From Cyanobacterium aponinum PCC 10605 (lineage in GTDB: Bacteria; Cyanobacteriota; Cyanobacteriia; Cyanobacteriales; Cyanobacteriaceae): a DNA stretch of 64,000 bases. Made by a program: the position numbers and the translations under genes. A model generated the notes under the pieces. The model was not told where the DNA came from, made no database searches, and was given only the letters and a program-made list of their open reading frames with translations. Positions 38,163 to 47,401 of this stretch are shown here, piece after piece (positions within the stretch are counted from its first letter, which is position 1; each line of letters begins with the position of its first letter). The stretch is taken from NCBI RefSeq assembly GCF_000317675.1, contig NC_019776.1, forward strand, positions 1,612,001 through 1,676,000. The letters are read 5' to 3'.

Positions 38163-39911
38163 ATGGCTAAGGCTAATCGATTATCAAAGTTAATATCATA
38201 TTTAAAACCTCATTTAAAAAGTTTATATTGGGGGATCTCCGCTTTATTTGTTGTCAATGTCATTGGTGTTTATATTCCTTGGTTGATTAGGGATATTTTC
38301 GATGATTTACAAGCTAATTTTGACTTTAATCGTCTTGTTAGTTATGTGGTCATTTTGTTTGTTTTAGCCTGTATAATGTGGGCGATTCGTATGGCTTCCC
38401 GTGTGCTTATTTTTGGTATTGGCAGACAGGTAGAGTTTGATTTAAAACAAAGAATTTTTGAACACCTTTTAAAATTAGAACCGGCTTACTTTAATACTAA
38501 TACTTCTGGTGATTTAATTAACCGTGCTACTAGCGATGTGGACAATATTCGTCGTTTAGTTGGTTTTGCAATTTTAAGTTTAATTAATACTATTTTTGCC
38601 TATGGTTTGACTTTACCTGCCATGTTATTTATCAATGTTAAATTGAGCTTAATGACATTGGCTATTTATCCTTTAATGTTAGTTACGGTACAGTTATTTA
38701 GTGATAAGTTAAGGATTGATCAAGCTGAGGTACAAGAGAAATTATCGGATATTAGTGAGTTAATTCAGGAAGATATGAGCGGTATTTCTCTGATTAAAAT
38801 TTATGCTCAAGAAGATAATGAAAGAAGGGCTTTTTCTCACAAAAATCAACGCCTGCTTAAGGCTAATTTAAGTTTAGCAAGAACTCGCAATTTACTGTTT
38901 CCTATTATTGGTGGTATTGCCAATATTAGTTTATTAGTTTTACTGTGGTTTGGCACTTCTGATATTGAAAAGGGTTTAATTACTGTTGGGGATTTTATTG
39001 CTTTAATTATTTATGTAGAAAGATTAGTTTTTCCTACTGCTTTACTTGGTTTTACTATTACTACTTATCAACGGGGTGAGGTTAGTATTGATAGGGTTGA
39101 AGCAATTATGGAAGTTGAACCCAAAATTAAAAATGATGTTGATAATGTAAATTTGCCTATAGAAAATATCAAGGGAAATATCAAAGCTGTTAATTTAACT
39201 TATACTTATCCTAATGCTTTTCAACCTGCTTTAAATAGTTTGAATTTTCAAATTAATGCTGGTGAAACAGTGGCAATTGTAGGTTTAATTGGTTCGGGAA
39301 AATCTACTTTAGCTAATGCTATTCCTCGTTTAATTGATATTTCTCAAGGGCAGTTATTTTTGGATGGTATCGATATTACCTCCATTAATTTAACAGATTT
39401 GAGAGCTGCGATCGCATATGTGCCTCAAGATAGCTTCTTATTTTCCACTACTATTAAAAATAATATCGCTTATAGTGATCCTGTGGGTGAAATAACAGAG
39501 GTAGAATATGCGGCAAAACAAGCCCAAATTCACCCTGAAATTGTCAATTTTCCGCAAAAATATGATACTTTGGTGGGAGAAAGAGGAATTGCTTTATCTG
39601 GTGGGCAAAGACAACGAAGCTCATTAGCTAGGGCTTTATACACAGATGCTCCCATTCTGATTTTAGATGATGCTCTGTCTAGTGTCGATAATAAGACGGC
39701 CACGCAAATTTTAGAAAATCTTAAGCGGGAGAAGAATAAAACTGTTATTTTTATTACCCATCAAATGTCGGCGGCTCAAAATGCCGATCGCATCTTAGTT
39801 ATGGAAGATGGTAATATTGTACAAATGGGTAGCCATGAGCAACTTTTGTCTCAAGAGGGTTTATATAAATCTCTGTGGCAAAAACATCAACTAGAAGAAA
39901 TCTTGGCTTAA
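38163..39911 (+). CDS. ABC exporter, fused membrane and ATPase domains
   Basis: 582 residues: six-helix ABC transmembrane domain (about 1-315) followed by the nucleotide-binding domain with Walker A at 374-381 (GLIGSGKST), signature LSGGQRQR at 478-485 and Walker B ILILDDALSSVD. This is the homodimer-forming half transporter of the MsbA/multidrug type. The substrate (lipid, drug or peptide) cannot be told. The TauE/SafE gene begins 12 bp after its stop, so they are likely co-transcribed. Confidence 0.9.
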   Translation: MAKANRLSKLISYLKPHLKSLYWGISALFVVNVIGVYIPWLIRDIFDDLQANFDFNRLVSYVVILFVLACIMWAIRMASRVLIFGIGRQVEFDLKQRIFEHLLKLEPAYFNTNTSGDLINRATSDVDNIRRLVGFAILSLINTIFAYGLTLPAMLFINVKLSLMTLAIYPLMLVTVQLFSDKLRIDQAEVQEKLSDISELIQEDMSGISLIKIYAQEDNERRAFSHKNQRLLKANLSLARTRNLLFPIIGGIANISLLVLLWFGTSDIEKGLITVGDFIALIIYVERLVFPTALLGFTITTYQRGEVSIDRVEAIMEVEPKIKNDVDNVNLPIENIKGNIKAVNLTYTYPNAFQPALNSLNFQINAGETVAIVGLIGSGKSTLANAIPRLIDISQGQLFLDGIDITSINLTDLRAAIAYVPQDSFLFSTTIKNNIAYSDPVGEITEVEYAAKQAQIHPEIVNFPQKYDTLVGERGIALSGGQRQRSSLARALYTDAPILILDDALSSVDNKTATQILENLKREKNKTVIFITHQMSAAQNADRILVMEDGNIVQMGSHEQLLSQEGLYKSLWQKHQLEEILA

Positions 39912-39923
39912 TCTTAATCAATT

Positions 39924-40679
39924 GTGACCTTATTTCAATTATTTTTTTTAGTCTTTATTTTTCTTGTCACAAGCATTATTGGGGTGGTGACGGGTAGTAA
40001 TTCCCTCATTACCGTGCCTGTAATGTTAGAGTTTGGAATTTCTCCGACTGATGCGATCGCAACCAATATGTTTGCACTAATTTTTATGAGTATCGGGGGG
40101 ACAATACCTTTTTTGAAGGGAGATATTCTTAAACAAAGGCAAGATATACCCTTACTCTCAATTTTGACGGTTATTGGTTCAATTTTAGGGGCTTTATTAG
40201 TATTAATAATTCCTGCTGAAACAATGCCTTTGCTGATTTCTGTCTTTATGATAGCCGTGTTAATTTTTTCTATAATTAACAAAAATAAAGGAGTAGAAAA
40301 ACAGGAAAAATCTTCACCTTTAATGGAAAAAATAGGCTATTTTCTTACTTTCTTATTGGGAGTTTATGGTGGTTTTTTTAGTGGAGGTTACGTAACTACC
40401 TTAACCGCTACTTTTATTGGCTGTTTAAACATGACATTTGTGGAGGCAGTGGCAATTACAAAGGTTTTAAATATTTTTTCTTCTCTTATTGCTACGGCTA
40501 TTTTTATGAGTCAAGGATTAGTTGATTATCAGCTAGGTATTATTTTAGGAATAACTATGTTTTTTGGAGCTATTTTAGGGGCAAAATGGGCTTTAAAAAT
40601 GAGTAATTTATGGTTAAAAAGAATCTTTATGATTACGGTAATTATTTTAGCTATCAGAAATATAATTGGTTGGTTTTAA
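39924..40679 (+). CDS. TauE/SafE family anion permease, GTG start
   Basis: 251 residues, about eight membrane helices, with the two-fold TauE/SafE repeat (GVVTGSNSLITVPVMLEFGISPTDAIATN; GVYGGFFSGGYVTTLTATFIGCLNMTFVEAVAITK). Members export sulfite or organosulfonates, but the substrate here is unknown. The start is GTG at 39924, twelve bases after the ABC exporter's stop; no upstream in-frame ATG fits. Confidence 0.85.
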   Translation: MTLFQLFFLVFIFLVTSIIGVVTGSNSLITVPVMLEFGISPTDAIATNMFALIFMSIGGTIPFLKGDILKQRQDIPLLSILTVIGSILGALLVLIIPAETMPLLISVFMIAVLIFSIINKNKGVEKQEKSSPLMEKIGYFLTFLLGVYGGFFSGGYVTTLTATFIGCLNMTFVEAVAITKVLNIFSSLIATAIFMSQGLVDYQLGIILGITMFFGAILGAKWALKMSNLWLKRIFMITVIILAIRNIIGWF

Positions 40680-40794
40680 ATTAATCTCGGTTAAGGGTAG
40701 GTGTCAGGTTTCAGGTTGCAGGTGGTAGGGATTGAATATATTCAACCCTTACGGTGTTTAAGGGATGAGGTGATGAGGGGAGAGGGGGAAGTAG

Positions 40795-40814
40795 GGGTGA
40801 ATGGCCATTCGCCC
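40795..40814. repeat. 20-nt palindromic dispersed repeat (copy 5)
   Basis: GGGTGAATGGCCATTCGCCC, one substitution from perfect, in the spacer between the TauE/SafE and ZnuC genes. Confidence 0.8.
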
Positions 40815-40903
40815 CTACAAGAGTTTTTAATTATTTACTATTCACTATTTGCCCTTGCCCTTTTCGCCATCACTCATAGATGAAAATTTATCCCTAACTC
40901 AGG

Positions 40904-41662
40904 TTATTTATGTTTTGGTAACACTCGATGAGGAATACCATGAGCAATTAAATCCACCGGGCATTGATAAGTTGCTTGAATCATTTCTGGGGTAATAAGT
41001 TTATCTTGGTGATAGTGTAGGCGACGATTTAAACAAGCAATGGTTTTTACATAGCTAGAAATTGCCGCTAAATCATGGGATATTAGTAATATGGTCATAT
41101 ATTCGTTTAATTCTCTTAGTAACTCATAAATATTGTTTTGTACTCTTGAGTCAACGTTAGCGGTAGGTTCATCTAATAGTAAAATACTCGGTTTAGTGGC
41201 TAAAGCACGGGCTATATATACTCTCTGTCTCTCTCCTCCTGATAATTCCCCTATGGGGCGCGATCGCAATTTTGCCATTCCTACCTGCTGAAGGCAATGG
41301 TTAACAATTTCTTCATCTTGGTGATTGTAGGGTTTAAAGAGATGTTTTGTCGATAGTCTGCCCATTCTTACTACATCTTCCACAAAAATAGGAAAGGTGC
41401 GATCGAACTCTAAGGCTTGAGGAACATAACCAATATATTTTCTACCTTTATTTAGAGGGTAATTCATGATAGAAATTTCCCCTTGTTGGGGTTTGATTAA
41501 TCCTAATAAAGTTTTTAATAAAGTAGTTTTTCCGCCACCATTAGGACCAATTACGCCAATAAAATCTTTTTCTTTTACCTCTAAATTAATATTTTCTAAT
41601 ACTAGATTTTTACCATAACTAACATGAATATTTTTTAATTTGATGACACATTCATTGAGCAT
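40904..41662 (-). CDS. znuC: Zinc/manganese ABC transporter ATPase (ZnuC-like)
   Basis: 252 residues; Walker A GPNGGGKTT, signature LSGGERQR, Walker B ILLLDEP. Sequence and context (82 bp downstream of the His-rich binding protein) place it in the zinc/manganese group of metal-uptake ATPases. The permease gene that normally completes znuABC is not downstream: the next gene, 225 bp away on the opposite strand, is TauE/SafE. Confidence 0.85.
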   Translation of the reverse strand: MLNECVIKLKNIHVSYGKNLVLENINLEVKEKDFIGVIGPNGGGKTTLLKTLLGLIKPQQGEISIMNYPLNKGRKYIGYVPQALEFDRTFPIFVEDVVRMGRLSTKHLFKPYNHQDEEIVNHCLQQVGMAKLRSRPIGELSGGERQRVYIARALATKPSILLLDEPTANVDSRVQNNIYELLRELNEYMTILLISHDLAAISSYVKTIACLNRRLHYHQDKLITPEMIQATYQCPVDLIAHGIPHRVLPKHK

Positions 41663-41744
41663 ATATTTATGAGTCGAAAATCAGATATAAATGACCACTT
41701 TTATTTTTTCAAATCTAATTTATTCTTGACAAAATTACTCATCA

Positions 41745-42767
41745 CTAATTAGTATTATTTGTCATAGCTTTTGCTAATTTGTCCGCAGTAGATAACATAT
41801 TTTCAGACCAATTTTGAGCCAAATCATCTAATAAAACTATTTCTGCCCCAATTTCTTTAGCAAATATTTCCATAGTTTTATTATTAAATTGAGGTTGAGC
41901 AAATACCGTGTTAATTTTTTCTGCTTTTGCTTGTTTGATTAAATTACTTAACTCCTGAGAAGTGACTTCTTGTCCTTCAAATTCTAGTGGTATTTGTTGT
42001 AAGTTATATTCTTGAGCAAAATATCCCCATGCTGGATGATAAATGAAAAATTTTCTATTATTAATTGGTGCTAATTTTTCTTTTATTTGTTGGTCTATAT
42101 TATCGATTTCTGTTAGAAATTTAGTTAAATTTTCTTGATATATTTGCTGATTTTCTGGATTTATTTTGACTAAACCTTGATAAATATTCTCCGCCTGAAT
42201 TTTAGCTAATTTTGGAGATAACCAAATATGGGGATCTGGACTACTCGTTTCTGATGTATAATTACTTTCATTATGTTCAATATCTTCATTGTGTTCATCT
42301 TCATGATTATGATTATCATTTTCATGATTGTGATCATGATCGTGACCTACTAAAGGTATTTTATTAATGCCTTCTCCAGAATTAATCATGACAATTTGAG
42401 GGTTAGCTGTTGTGATTTTATTCAACCATACTTCTTCAAAAGGGACACCAATAGCAACATAAGCACTGGATTCGGCTAAACTGGTTAACTGTTGGGGTTG
42501 TGGCTCATAGGTATGAGGTTCTAATCTAGGTCCTATCATCACATTAACATTGACTAACTCGCCGCCAATTTTTTCAACAAAGTATTTCTGAGGAGGAATT
42601 GTAACGGTTATATTTAATTTTTCTTGACGATTTTCTGTTTGATTCTGATTTATTTCTGTTGTGTTTTCCTGTGTAGATCTTGATATTTTTTCTTGGTTAC
42701 AAGCAACTAAATTAAAAATCGTTAAAATTAAGAATAATTTTAGTATTGGGTAACTAATTCGTTTCAT
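41745..42767 (-). CDS. znuA: Zinc-binding periplasmic lipoprotein ZnuA
   Basis: 340 residues from ATG 42767 (the frame is open to 42788 but MKRISYPILKLFLILTIF is a better signal peptide), with a lipobox at VACNQ. The cluster-A-I metal-binding fold is clear: PQKYFVEKIGG, GPRLEPHTYEPQ, SSPDPHIWLSP and FIYHPAWGYFA supply the metal histidines. A loop at about residue 140 is packed with His, Asp and Glu (HDHDHNHENDNHNHEDEH), the mark of zinc-specific rather than manganese-specific proteins. Confidence 0.92.
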   Translation of the reverse strand: MKRISYPILKLFLILTIFNLVACNQEKISRSTQENTTEINQNQTENRQEKLNITVTIPPQKYFVEKIGGELVNVNVMIGPRLEPHTYEPQPQQLTSLAESSAYVAIGVPFEEVWLNKITTANPQIVMINSGEGINKIPLVGHDHDHNHENDNHNHEDEHNEDIEHNESNYTSETSSPDPHIWLSPKLAKIQAENIYQGLVKINPENQQIYQENLTKFLTEIDNIDQQIKEKLAPINNRKFFIYHPAWGYFAQEYNLQQIPLEFEGQEVTSQELSNLIKQAKAEKINTVFAQPQFNNKTMEIFAKEIGAEIVLLDDLAQNWSENMLSTADKLAKAMTNNTN

Positions 42768-42788
42768 AGTTTTCTGAATCAACCACAA

Positions 42789-43142
42789 TAGAAGATTATA
42801 TCTAAATTTATTGGCTTTGTTTTGTTAGTCTGTTCACATGAGCGTTTATTCAGTTTTTACTCTTGGTAAATGAGAACGTTTTGTCAGATTTTATAGATAT
42901 TTATAGATATATATTAATTGATAATAAATCATTGAAAAAAAATATTATTTAATGTTAATAATTATTCAACAATAAGGTTAAATATTTATTTTTTATCAAA
43001 AATGTTACAATAAAAATACAAGATAATTTTGTCCGATAAAACATATTTAATTCAACCTAAAACCTGCCACCTGAAACCTGACACCTTTTTTTGAGATAAT
43101 TTATCATGTCCCAATTAAGAGAGTCATTTTTACTGAGAATAA
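42789..43142. other. Divergent spacer between znuA and NrtR-like gene
   Basis: AT-rich; no gene seen. A TTGATAATAAATCATTGA stretch near 42917 only loosely resembles a Zur operator and is not called. A reverse-complement heptamer run (CCTGCCACCTGAAACCTGAC) lies near 43062-43082. Confidence 0.5.
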
Positions 43143-43907
43143 ATGAATAAAAATCAAAACTACAATTCAGAAACAGAGTTTTTTAAAAATTATGACCCTA
43201 GTAAATTCTATCGCCCTTCTACTTCTGTCGATACGGTCATCTTCACGGTTTTTGACTTGGCATTACAGGTTTTATTAGTAAAGCGAGGAGAATATCCTTT
43301 CAAAAATCAATGGACATTAGTAGGAGGGTTTATCGATTTAGAAAATGACCAAACTTTAGAAGATACCGCCAAAAGAAAATTAGAGGAGAAAACAGGAGTA
43401 AAAACGCCCTATTTAGAGCAATGTTTTACTATTGGCAATAAAATACGAGATCCTAGGGGATGGTCTGTCACAACGGTTTATTTTGCTTTATTACCCTCAG
43501 AAAATATCCAATTAAAGACAAATTCCGACGATATAACCTCATCCTCAGTTAGTGCAGTTAAATGGTCTCCCATAAAAAATAACAAAATTAAAGAATCCCT
43601 AGCATTTGATCATAATTATATTCTGGAAAAAGCGATCGAACGTTTACGAAATAAAGTATTATATACTTCCCTACCAGCCTATTTAATGCCAGAAAAATTT
43701 ACCCTTAGAGATTTACAAACTGTATATGAAATCATACTCGATCGCACTTTAGAAAGCAAATCCTTTCGTCGTCGCATTGAAAGAGCGAATATTCTTGAAC
43801 CGACAGGGGAAACCCGTCAAGATGTTAAACGCCCTGCCCAACTATACCGTTTAAAAGAAAATATTGATACCTACTTTTTTTTAAGAAATATAGAGGGGGC
43901 AACTTAA
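43143..43907 (+). CDS. Nudix-domain protein, probable NrtR-type regulator
   Basis: 254 residues: an N-terminal Nudix fold (about 25-165) and a C-terminal winged-helix-like domain (about 175-245, MPEKFTLRDLQTVYEIILDRTLESKSFRRRIERANIL). That two-domain layout is the NrtR group, which controls NAD or sugar metabolism. The Nudix box has decayed: where enzymes have RExxEExG it reads RKLEEKTG, so at least two catalytic glutamates are replaced. That suggests a ligand-sensing regulator rather than a hydrolase. Targets are not evident nearby. NrtR here is unrelated to the nitrate nrt genes. Confidence 0.8.
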   Translation: MNKNQNYNSETEFFKNYDPSKFYRPSTSVDTVIFTVFDLALQVLLVKRGEYPFKNQWTLVGGFIDLENDQTLEDTAKRKLEEKTGVKTPYLEQCFTIGNKIRDPRGWSVTTVYFALLPSENIQLKTNSDDITSSSVSAVKWSPIKNNKIKESLAFDHNYILEKAIERLRNKVLYTSLPAYLMPEKFTLRDLQTVYEIILDRTLESKSFRRRIERANILEPTGETRQDVKRPAQLYRLKENIDTYFFLRNIEGAT

Positions 43908-43929
43908 ATCTAGCAAAAATACTAATTGA

Positions 43930-45666
43930 TTATTCAGGACATAAAGGACCTGGACAAAGAGGAATAACTTGATTATTATTAGTATTATTTTCGCATTGAT
44001 CTAATAAATTTAAAGCATCTTTTTTCCATTTACTGCTTTCAGGAATAGGCATTAATTTTTCCTCTATTAAAGACAATTCACTATTAGTTTGACAAAGAAT
44101 TTTAGCCTCTAAAAAAAGTTGTTCAGACCAATCATCAATAAATTGTCTTGCCCTCTCATAATCAGAAGAATCACGATTAATTTGTATCGCTATATTAATC
44201 GCCTCAGCAAAATTACCATCTACTGCTTGAATTTCCGCTAAACCCAACCAACATTTACCTAAAAATTCATCTGTTAAACTATTAGCAATAGGTAAAGATT
44301 GTACTGTATTTGAATTAATTAATGCAATACACTCATCAAAATTTTCTTGCTCATAATAGCTCTGAATTTCTGTAATTAAACTCTCTACCTTTTTTTGATA
44401 TAAATAGCTTTTTAGCCAAGAAAAAGAGAAAATTATTAAAATGCAAATAATAAAACTAATTAAAATTCCTCTAGGAGTCTTAATTTGACGAATTAAATTG
44501 AATTTATGCTCAGAATAAGGTAGCAAAGATGATGAGTTACTGACAGTATTATCATTGCTAATTTCTCTTTGATTTTGACTGTCGATTCTGGCGGAAAAAG
44601 ATTTGCTTTCTTCGGATAAATATTCTTCTGCTAAAGGTAATAAAGATTTAATATCATCTTCAGCATTAATTAACTCAGTATCATTAACTATAATTTCCTT
44701 TTCTTTTTGATTAGAATTATTTGAATCCACATATTCTGTGGGATTAAGATAACTTGAGTTACTATAATTTTCTTCCTGACTAAATTCCTCTTTCTCCGTT
44801 GGAATTATAATTTCAGTGGGGGTATAATGAGCAATATTTTCTGTTGAATAATCAAGAGATTTTTCTGAAACACGTTGAGGGAAAAACTTAGCTATATCCG
44901 CCATAACTTCTTGACAGTTGTTATATCGATTTTGTGTTTGATAAGCAATCATTTTATCGATAATTTGAATAAAATTTGCTGTCAATTTCTCTCCCTCACT
45001 CCAAATTATTTTGCCTGTATCATCTTCCTCTAAACTAAGAATATTTTTTCCCGTAACTAGGCTAATGATTACCATACCTAAAGCATAAATATCACTACTA
45101 ATTTTAATTTTGCCTCTAATTTGTTCAGGAGCGATATATAATTTATCTTCAAGGGTTACTGTTTCCATCAAAGACGATTTTAAATTGCTTAATTTACCAT
45201 AACTATTAATAAATATTTGTTGATTATTGATGGTCAAATTTTGTGGTTTAATTATTTGATGAACTAAGTTTTCACGATGAATTAAATCTAAACTCTCTAA
45301 TAAATAGTAAAGATAATTAACAGCTTCTAATTCTGTCCATAATTGTCGGCTATTGAGAATGTTTTGAAGATTGTTGCCCCCAAATTTTTCATAAATAATA
45401 ACTATTGCTTTTTTCTCATCAAATACATCAACAAGAGAAGGAAATCTTTGATTATTCTCAGATTGTTTGGCGATATTTTTAATTAATTCTATTTTCTCTC
45501 TTATATGATTTATTTCCTCTGGGGTAATCAATGACAAATCCAATGACTGAAGTAGATATTTTTGATTATTTACAATATTTTTAACTAAATAAATCTTTTC
45601 CTCATTGAAATTCTCAAGAGTTTGAATCATTTGGTATTTACTATGAATAATTATCTTATCTTTCAT
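43930..45666 (-). CDS. Membrane-bound Ser/Thr pseudokinase
   Basis: 578 residues. A protein-kinase-like domain covers about 8-275 but the catalytic residues are gone: the ATP-binding lysine of VAIK is Gln40, the HRDxKxxN loop reads HQIIKPQN (136-143, Asp replaced by Ile138), and DFG reads SYG (155-157). The structural APE motif survives at 179-181, as does DIYALGMVI. A disordered acidic region, one membrane helix near 398-417, and a helical, probably extracytoplasmic C-terminus (TPR-like) follow. It is likely a binding or scaffold protein. Confidence 0.8.
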   Translation of the reverse strand: MKDKIIIHSKYQMIQTLENFNEEKIYLVKNIVNNQKYLLQSLDLSLITPEEINHIREKIELIKNIAKQSENNQRFPSLVDVFDEKKAIVIIYEKFGGNNLQNILNSRQLWTELEAVNYLYYLLESLDLIHRENLVHQIIKPQNLTINNQQIFINSYGKLSNLKSSLMETVTLEDKLYIAPEQIRGKIKISSDIYALGMVIISLVTGKNILSLEEDDTGKIIWSEGEKLTANFIQIIDKMIAYQTQNRYNNCQEVMADIAKFFPQRVSEKSLDYSTENIAHYTPTEIIIPTEKEEFSQEENYSNSSYLNPTEYVDSNNSNQKEKEIIVNDTELINAEDDIKSLLPLAEEYLSEESKSFSARIDSQNQREISNDNTVSNSSSLLPYSEHKFNLIRQIKTPRGILISFIICILIIFSFSWLKSYLYQKKVESLITEIQSYYEQENFDECIALINSNTVQSLPIANSLTDEFLGKCWLGLAEIQAVDGNFAEAINIAIQINRDSSDYERARQFIDDWSEQLFLEAKILCQTNSELSLIEEKLMPIPESSKWKKDALNLLDQCENNTNNNQVIPLCPGPLCPE

Positions 45667-45929
45667 CGTGATAAATTATGAGGAATTAGTTATAATAAGC
45701 TAGTTTGGCATTTAGGTTGTCTCGTTAAGACAGGGAATGGGCAAGGGTAAATAGTTTATAGTGAATAGTGAATAAATTTCAGTTAAAAATTGAGAGTTAA
45801 GAGTTAATTTCCTCCTCTCACCCTCTCCCCTCATCTCCCTAATACCCCGAAACCTGCAACCTGTAACCTGTAACCTGCCCTTATCGGATATTCTTAAGCA
45901 GAATTGAGTTTATATTAGTTAGCAACTTT

Positions 45930-47120
45930 TTAATCAGCACCAAACCATTGTTGATAAATACGCTCATAAGTGCCATCTTCTTTTAGTTTAAGAATAGCTT
46001 GATTAATGGATTCTCGGTAAGGGCTATTAGATTTTAAAGCAATTCCATAGCTTTGTCTCTCAAAAACTGAGCCAACAATTTTCACTTTCCCTGCACCATC
46101 ACTGCGAGAATAGTAACGTAAAACAGGTGCATCATAGACAATTGCTTTTATCTTACCATCATCAAGGGCAAGGAAAGCGTCCTCAATAGAATCAAATAAG
46201 ACAACATAGCTTTTGGTTGAAGCCAAAAATTCTGCGGCGGTGCTACCTTTCACCGTGCCAACGGATTTGTTATATAAATCTTGAATGGTAGTAATGTTAT
46301 TATCAAGTCTCTGCACTGTTAAAATTGAGCTTACTGAGGCAGTAAAATAGGAAATTAACAACACGCCTGTAAACATCCAGATTGTCGCTATAATTCTCCC
46401 CGCTTTTCCCGTTGGGGTTTTATCTCCATAGCCCACTGTCACAACGGTAACAACTGCCCACCAAAAAGCCTCCCAAATACCATCTTTATAATTTTCAGGA
46501 AACATCTGTGGATTATTTTTCCTCTCTAACCACCAAATTAAATGAGATGCGATCGCAATTACAACAACAATTATAGCAACAGTACTCCAAAGAATGGGAG
46601 AAAAAATAAAAGCAAAGAAAAACTGCCAAGGATAAACCGTTTCCATAGGCACAAGAATTTGTAAACCAGATTCAAAAAAAGAGTGAGAAAAGTCAATATC
46701 TTTTTCCCTTGCCCAAGTAATAGTAATCCCTGCTACTCCCACATCTGTATAACCGTCAGTCACAGAATTAAGCAAATCGGAAATAGTTTTTTCCCCATAA
46801 ATATTGAAATCGACATCCAACTCATTAGCGATTTCCTTCCACAAATCAATACTGAAACCGACAAACTGCCCATTTTCTTCGAAAGCAAAAGGAGGAAAAG
46901 ACTTTGTTGCAACCCTTAGCCTTTCTCTCTTACTGTTAGCTATTATCTGCGACTCACTACTATTTATCTCCCTCACAAGACTATTTTGCCCAACCACCTT
47001 GTTTGTTAACCCTTTTGCTTCTCCAGCCTCTATAAAAAGAAGGAAAAATAACACTAACTTAAGAAAAATTTGCTCAAGAAATTTAGGAGAAAAAAACATA
47101 ACAGAGAAAAAACTTAACAA
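45930..47120 (-). CDS. GluR0-type ligand-gated potassium channel
   Basis: 396 residues in the order of ionotropic glutamate receptors: signal peptide (1-35), binding lobe S1 (about 65-160), helix M1 (about 166-194), pore loop with K+ selectivity filter TVGYGD (228-233), M2 (242-268), then S2 (about 270-395). Ligand-site residues include Arg138 in TWAREKD, expected to bind the amino-acid carboxylate. Synechocystis GluR0 is about the same length and is gated by glutamate and other amino acids. It is divergent from the coiled-coil gene array, with 281 bp between. Confidence 0.92.
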   Translation of the reverse strand: MLSFFSVMFFSPKFLEQIFLKLVLFFLLFIEAGEAKGLTNKVVGQNSLVREINSSESQIIANSKRERLRVATKSFPPFAFEENGQFVGFSIDLWKEIANELDVDFNIYGEKTISDLLNSVTDGYTDVGVAGITITWAREKDIDFSHSFFESGLQILVPMETVYPWQFFFAFIFSPILWSTVAIIVVVIAIASHLIWWLERKNNPQMFPENYKDGIWEAFWWAVVTVVTVGYGDKTPTGKAGRIIATIWMFTGVLLISYFTASVSSILTVQRLDNNITTIQDLYNKSVGTVKGSTAAEFLASTKSYVVLFDSIEDAFLALDDGKIKAIVYDAPVLRYYSRSDGAGKVKIVGSVFERQSYGIALKSNSPYRESINQAILKLKEDGTYERIYQQWFGAD

Positions 47121-47401
47121 AAAGTAAAATAATCAAAAAAAGTGCAATAAAAATTAATATAAATCTTAAATTTTTCTGTGGTTTAATACGACAACTGAAA
47201 AAAAAATTAAAATATTACTGTATCAATAAATTATAACGATTAACCAACCTAGAATTAATATATTTATTTCAAGAGTAAAGACAACTATAAGTGGAGAAAA
47301 ATTCTTGAAACAGTAGAGTTATGACCTTATTAATTGTAACTGTTATTAACCAAAAATAAAAACAATATTAATTAAAACTACCTTCTGATGGAGGAAAAAT
47401 A

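Noticed and set aside
40701-40883. 60-codon ORF after the TauE/SafE gene
   Set aside because: Made of dispersed-repeat sequence (CAGGTTT heptamers and the 20-nt palindrome).
42911-42945. Zur operator upstream of znuA
   Set aside because: TTGATAATAAATCATTGA matches a Zur palindrome only in its left half; in such AT-rich DNA this is not convincing.
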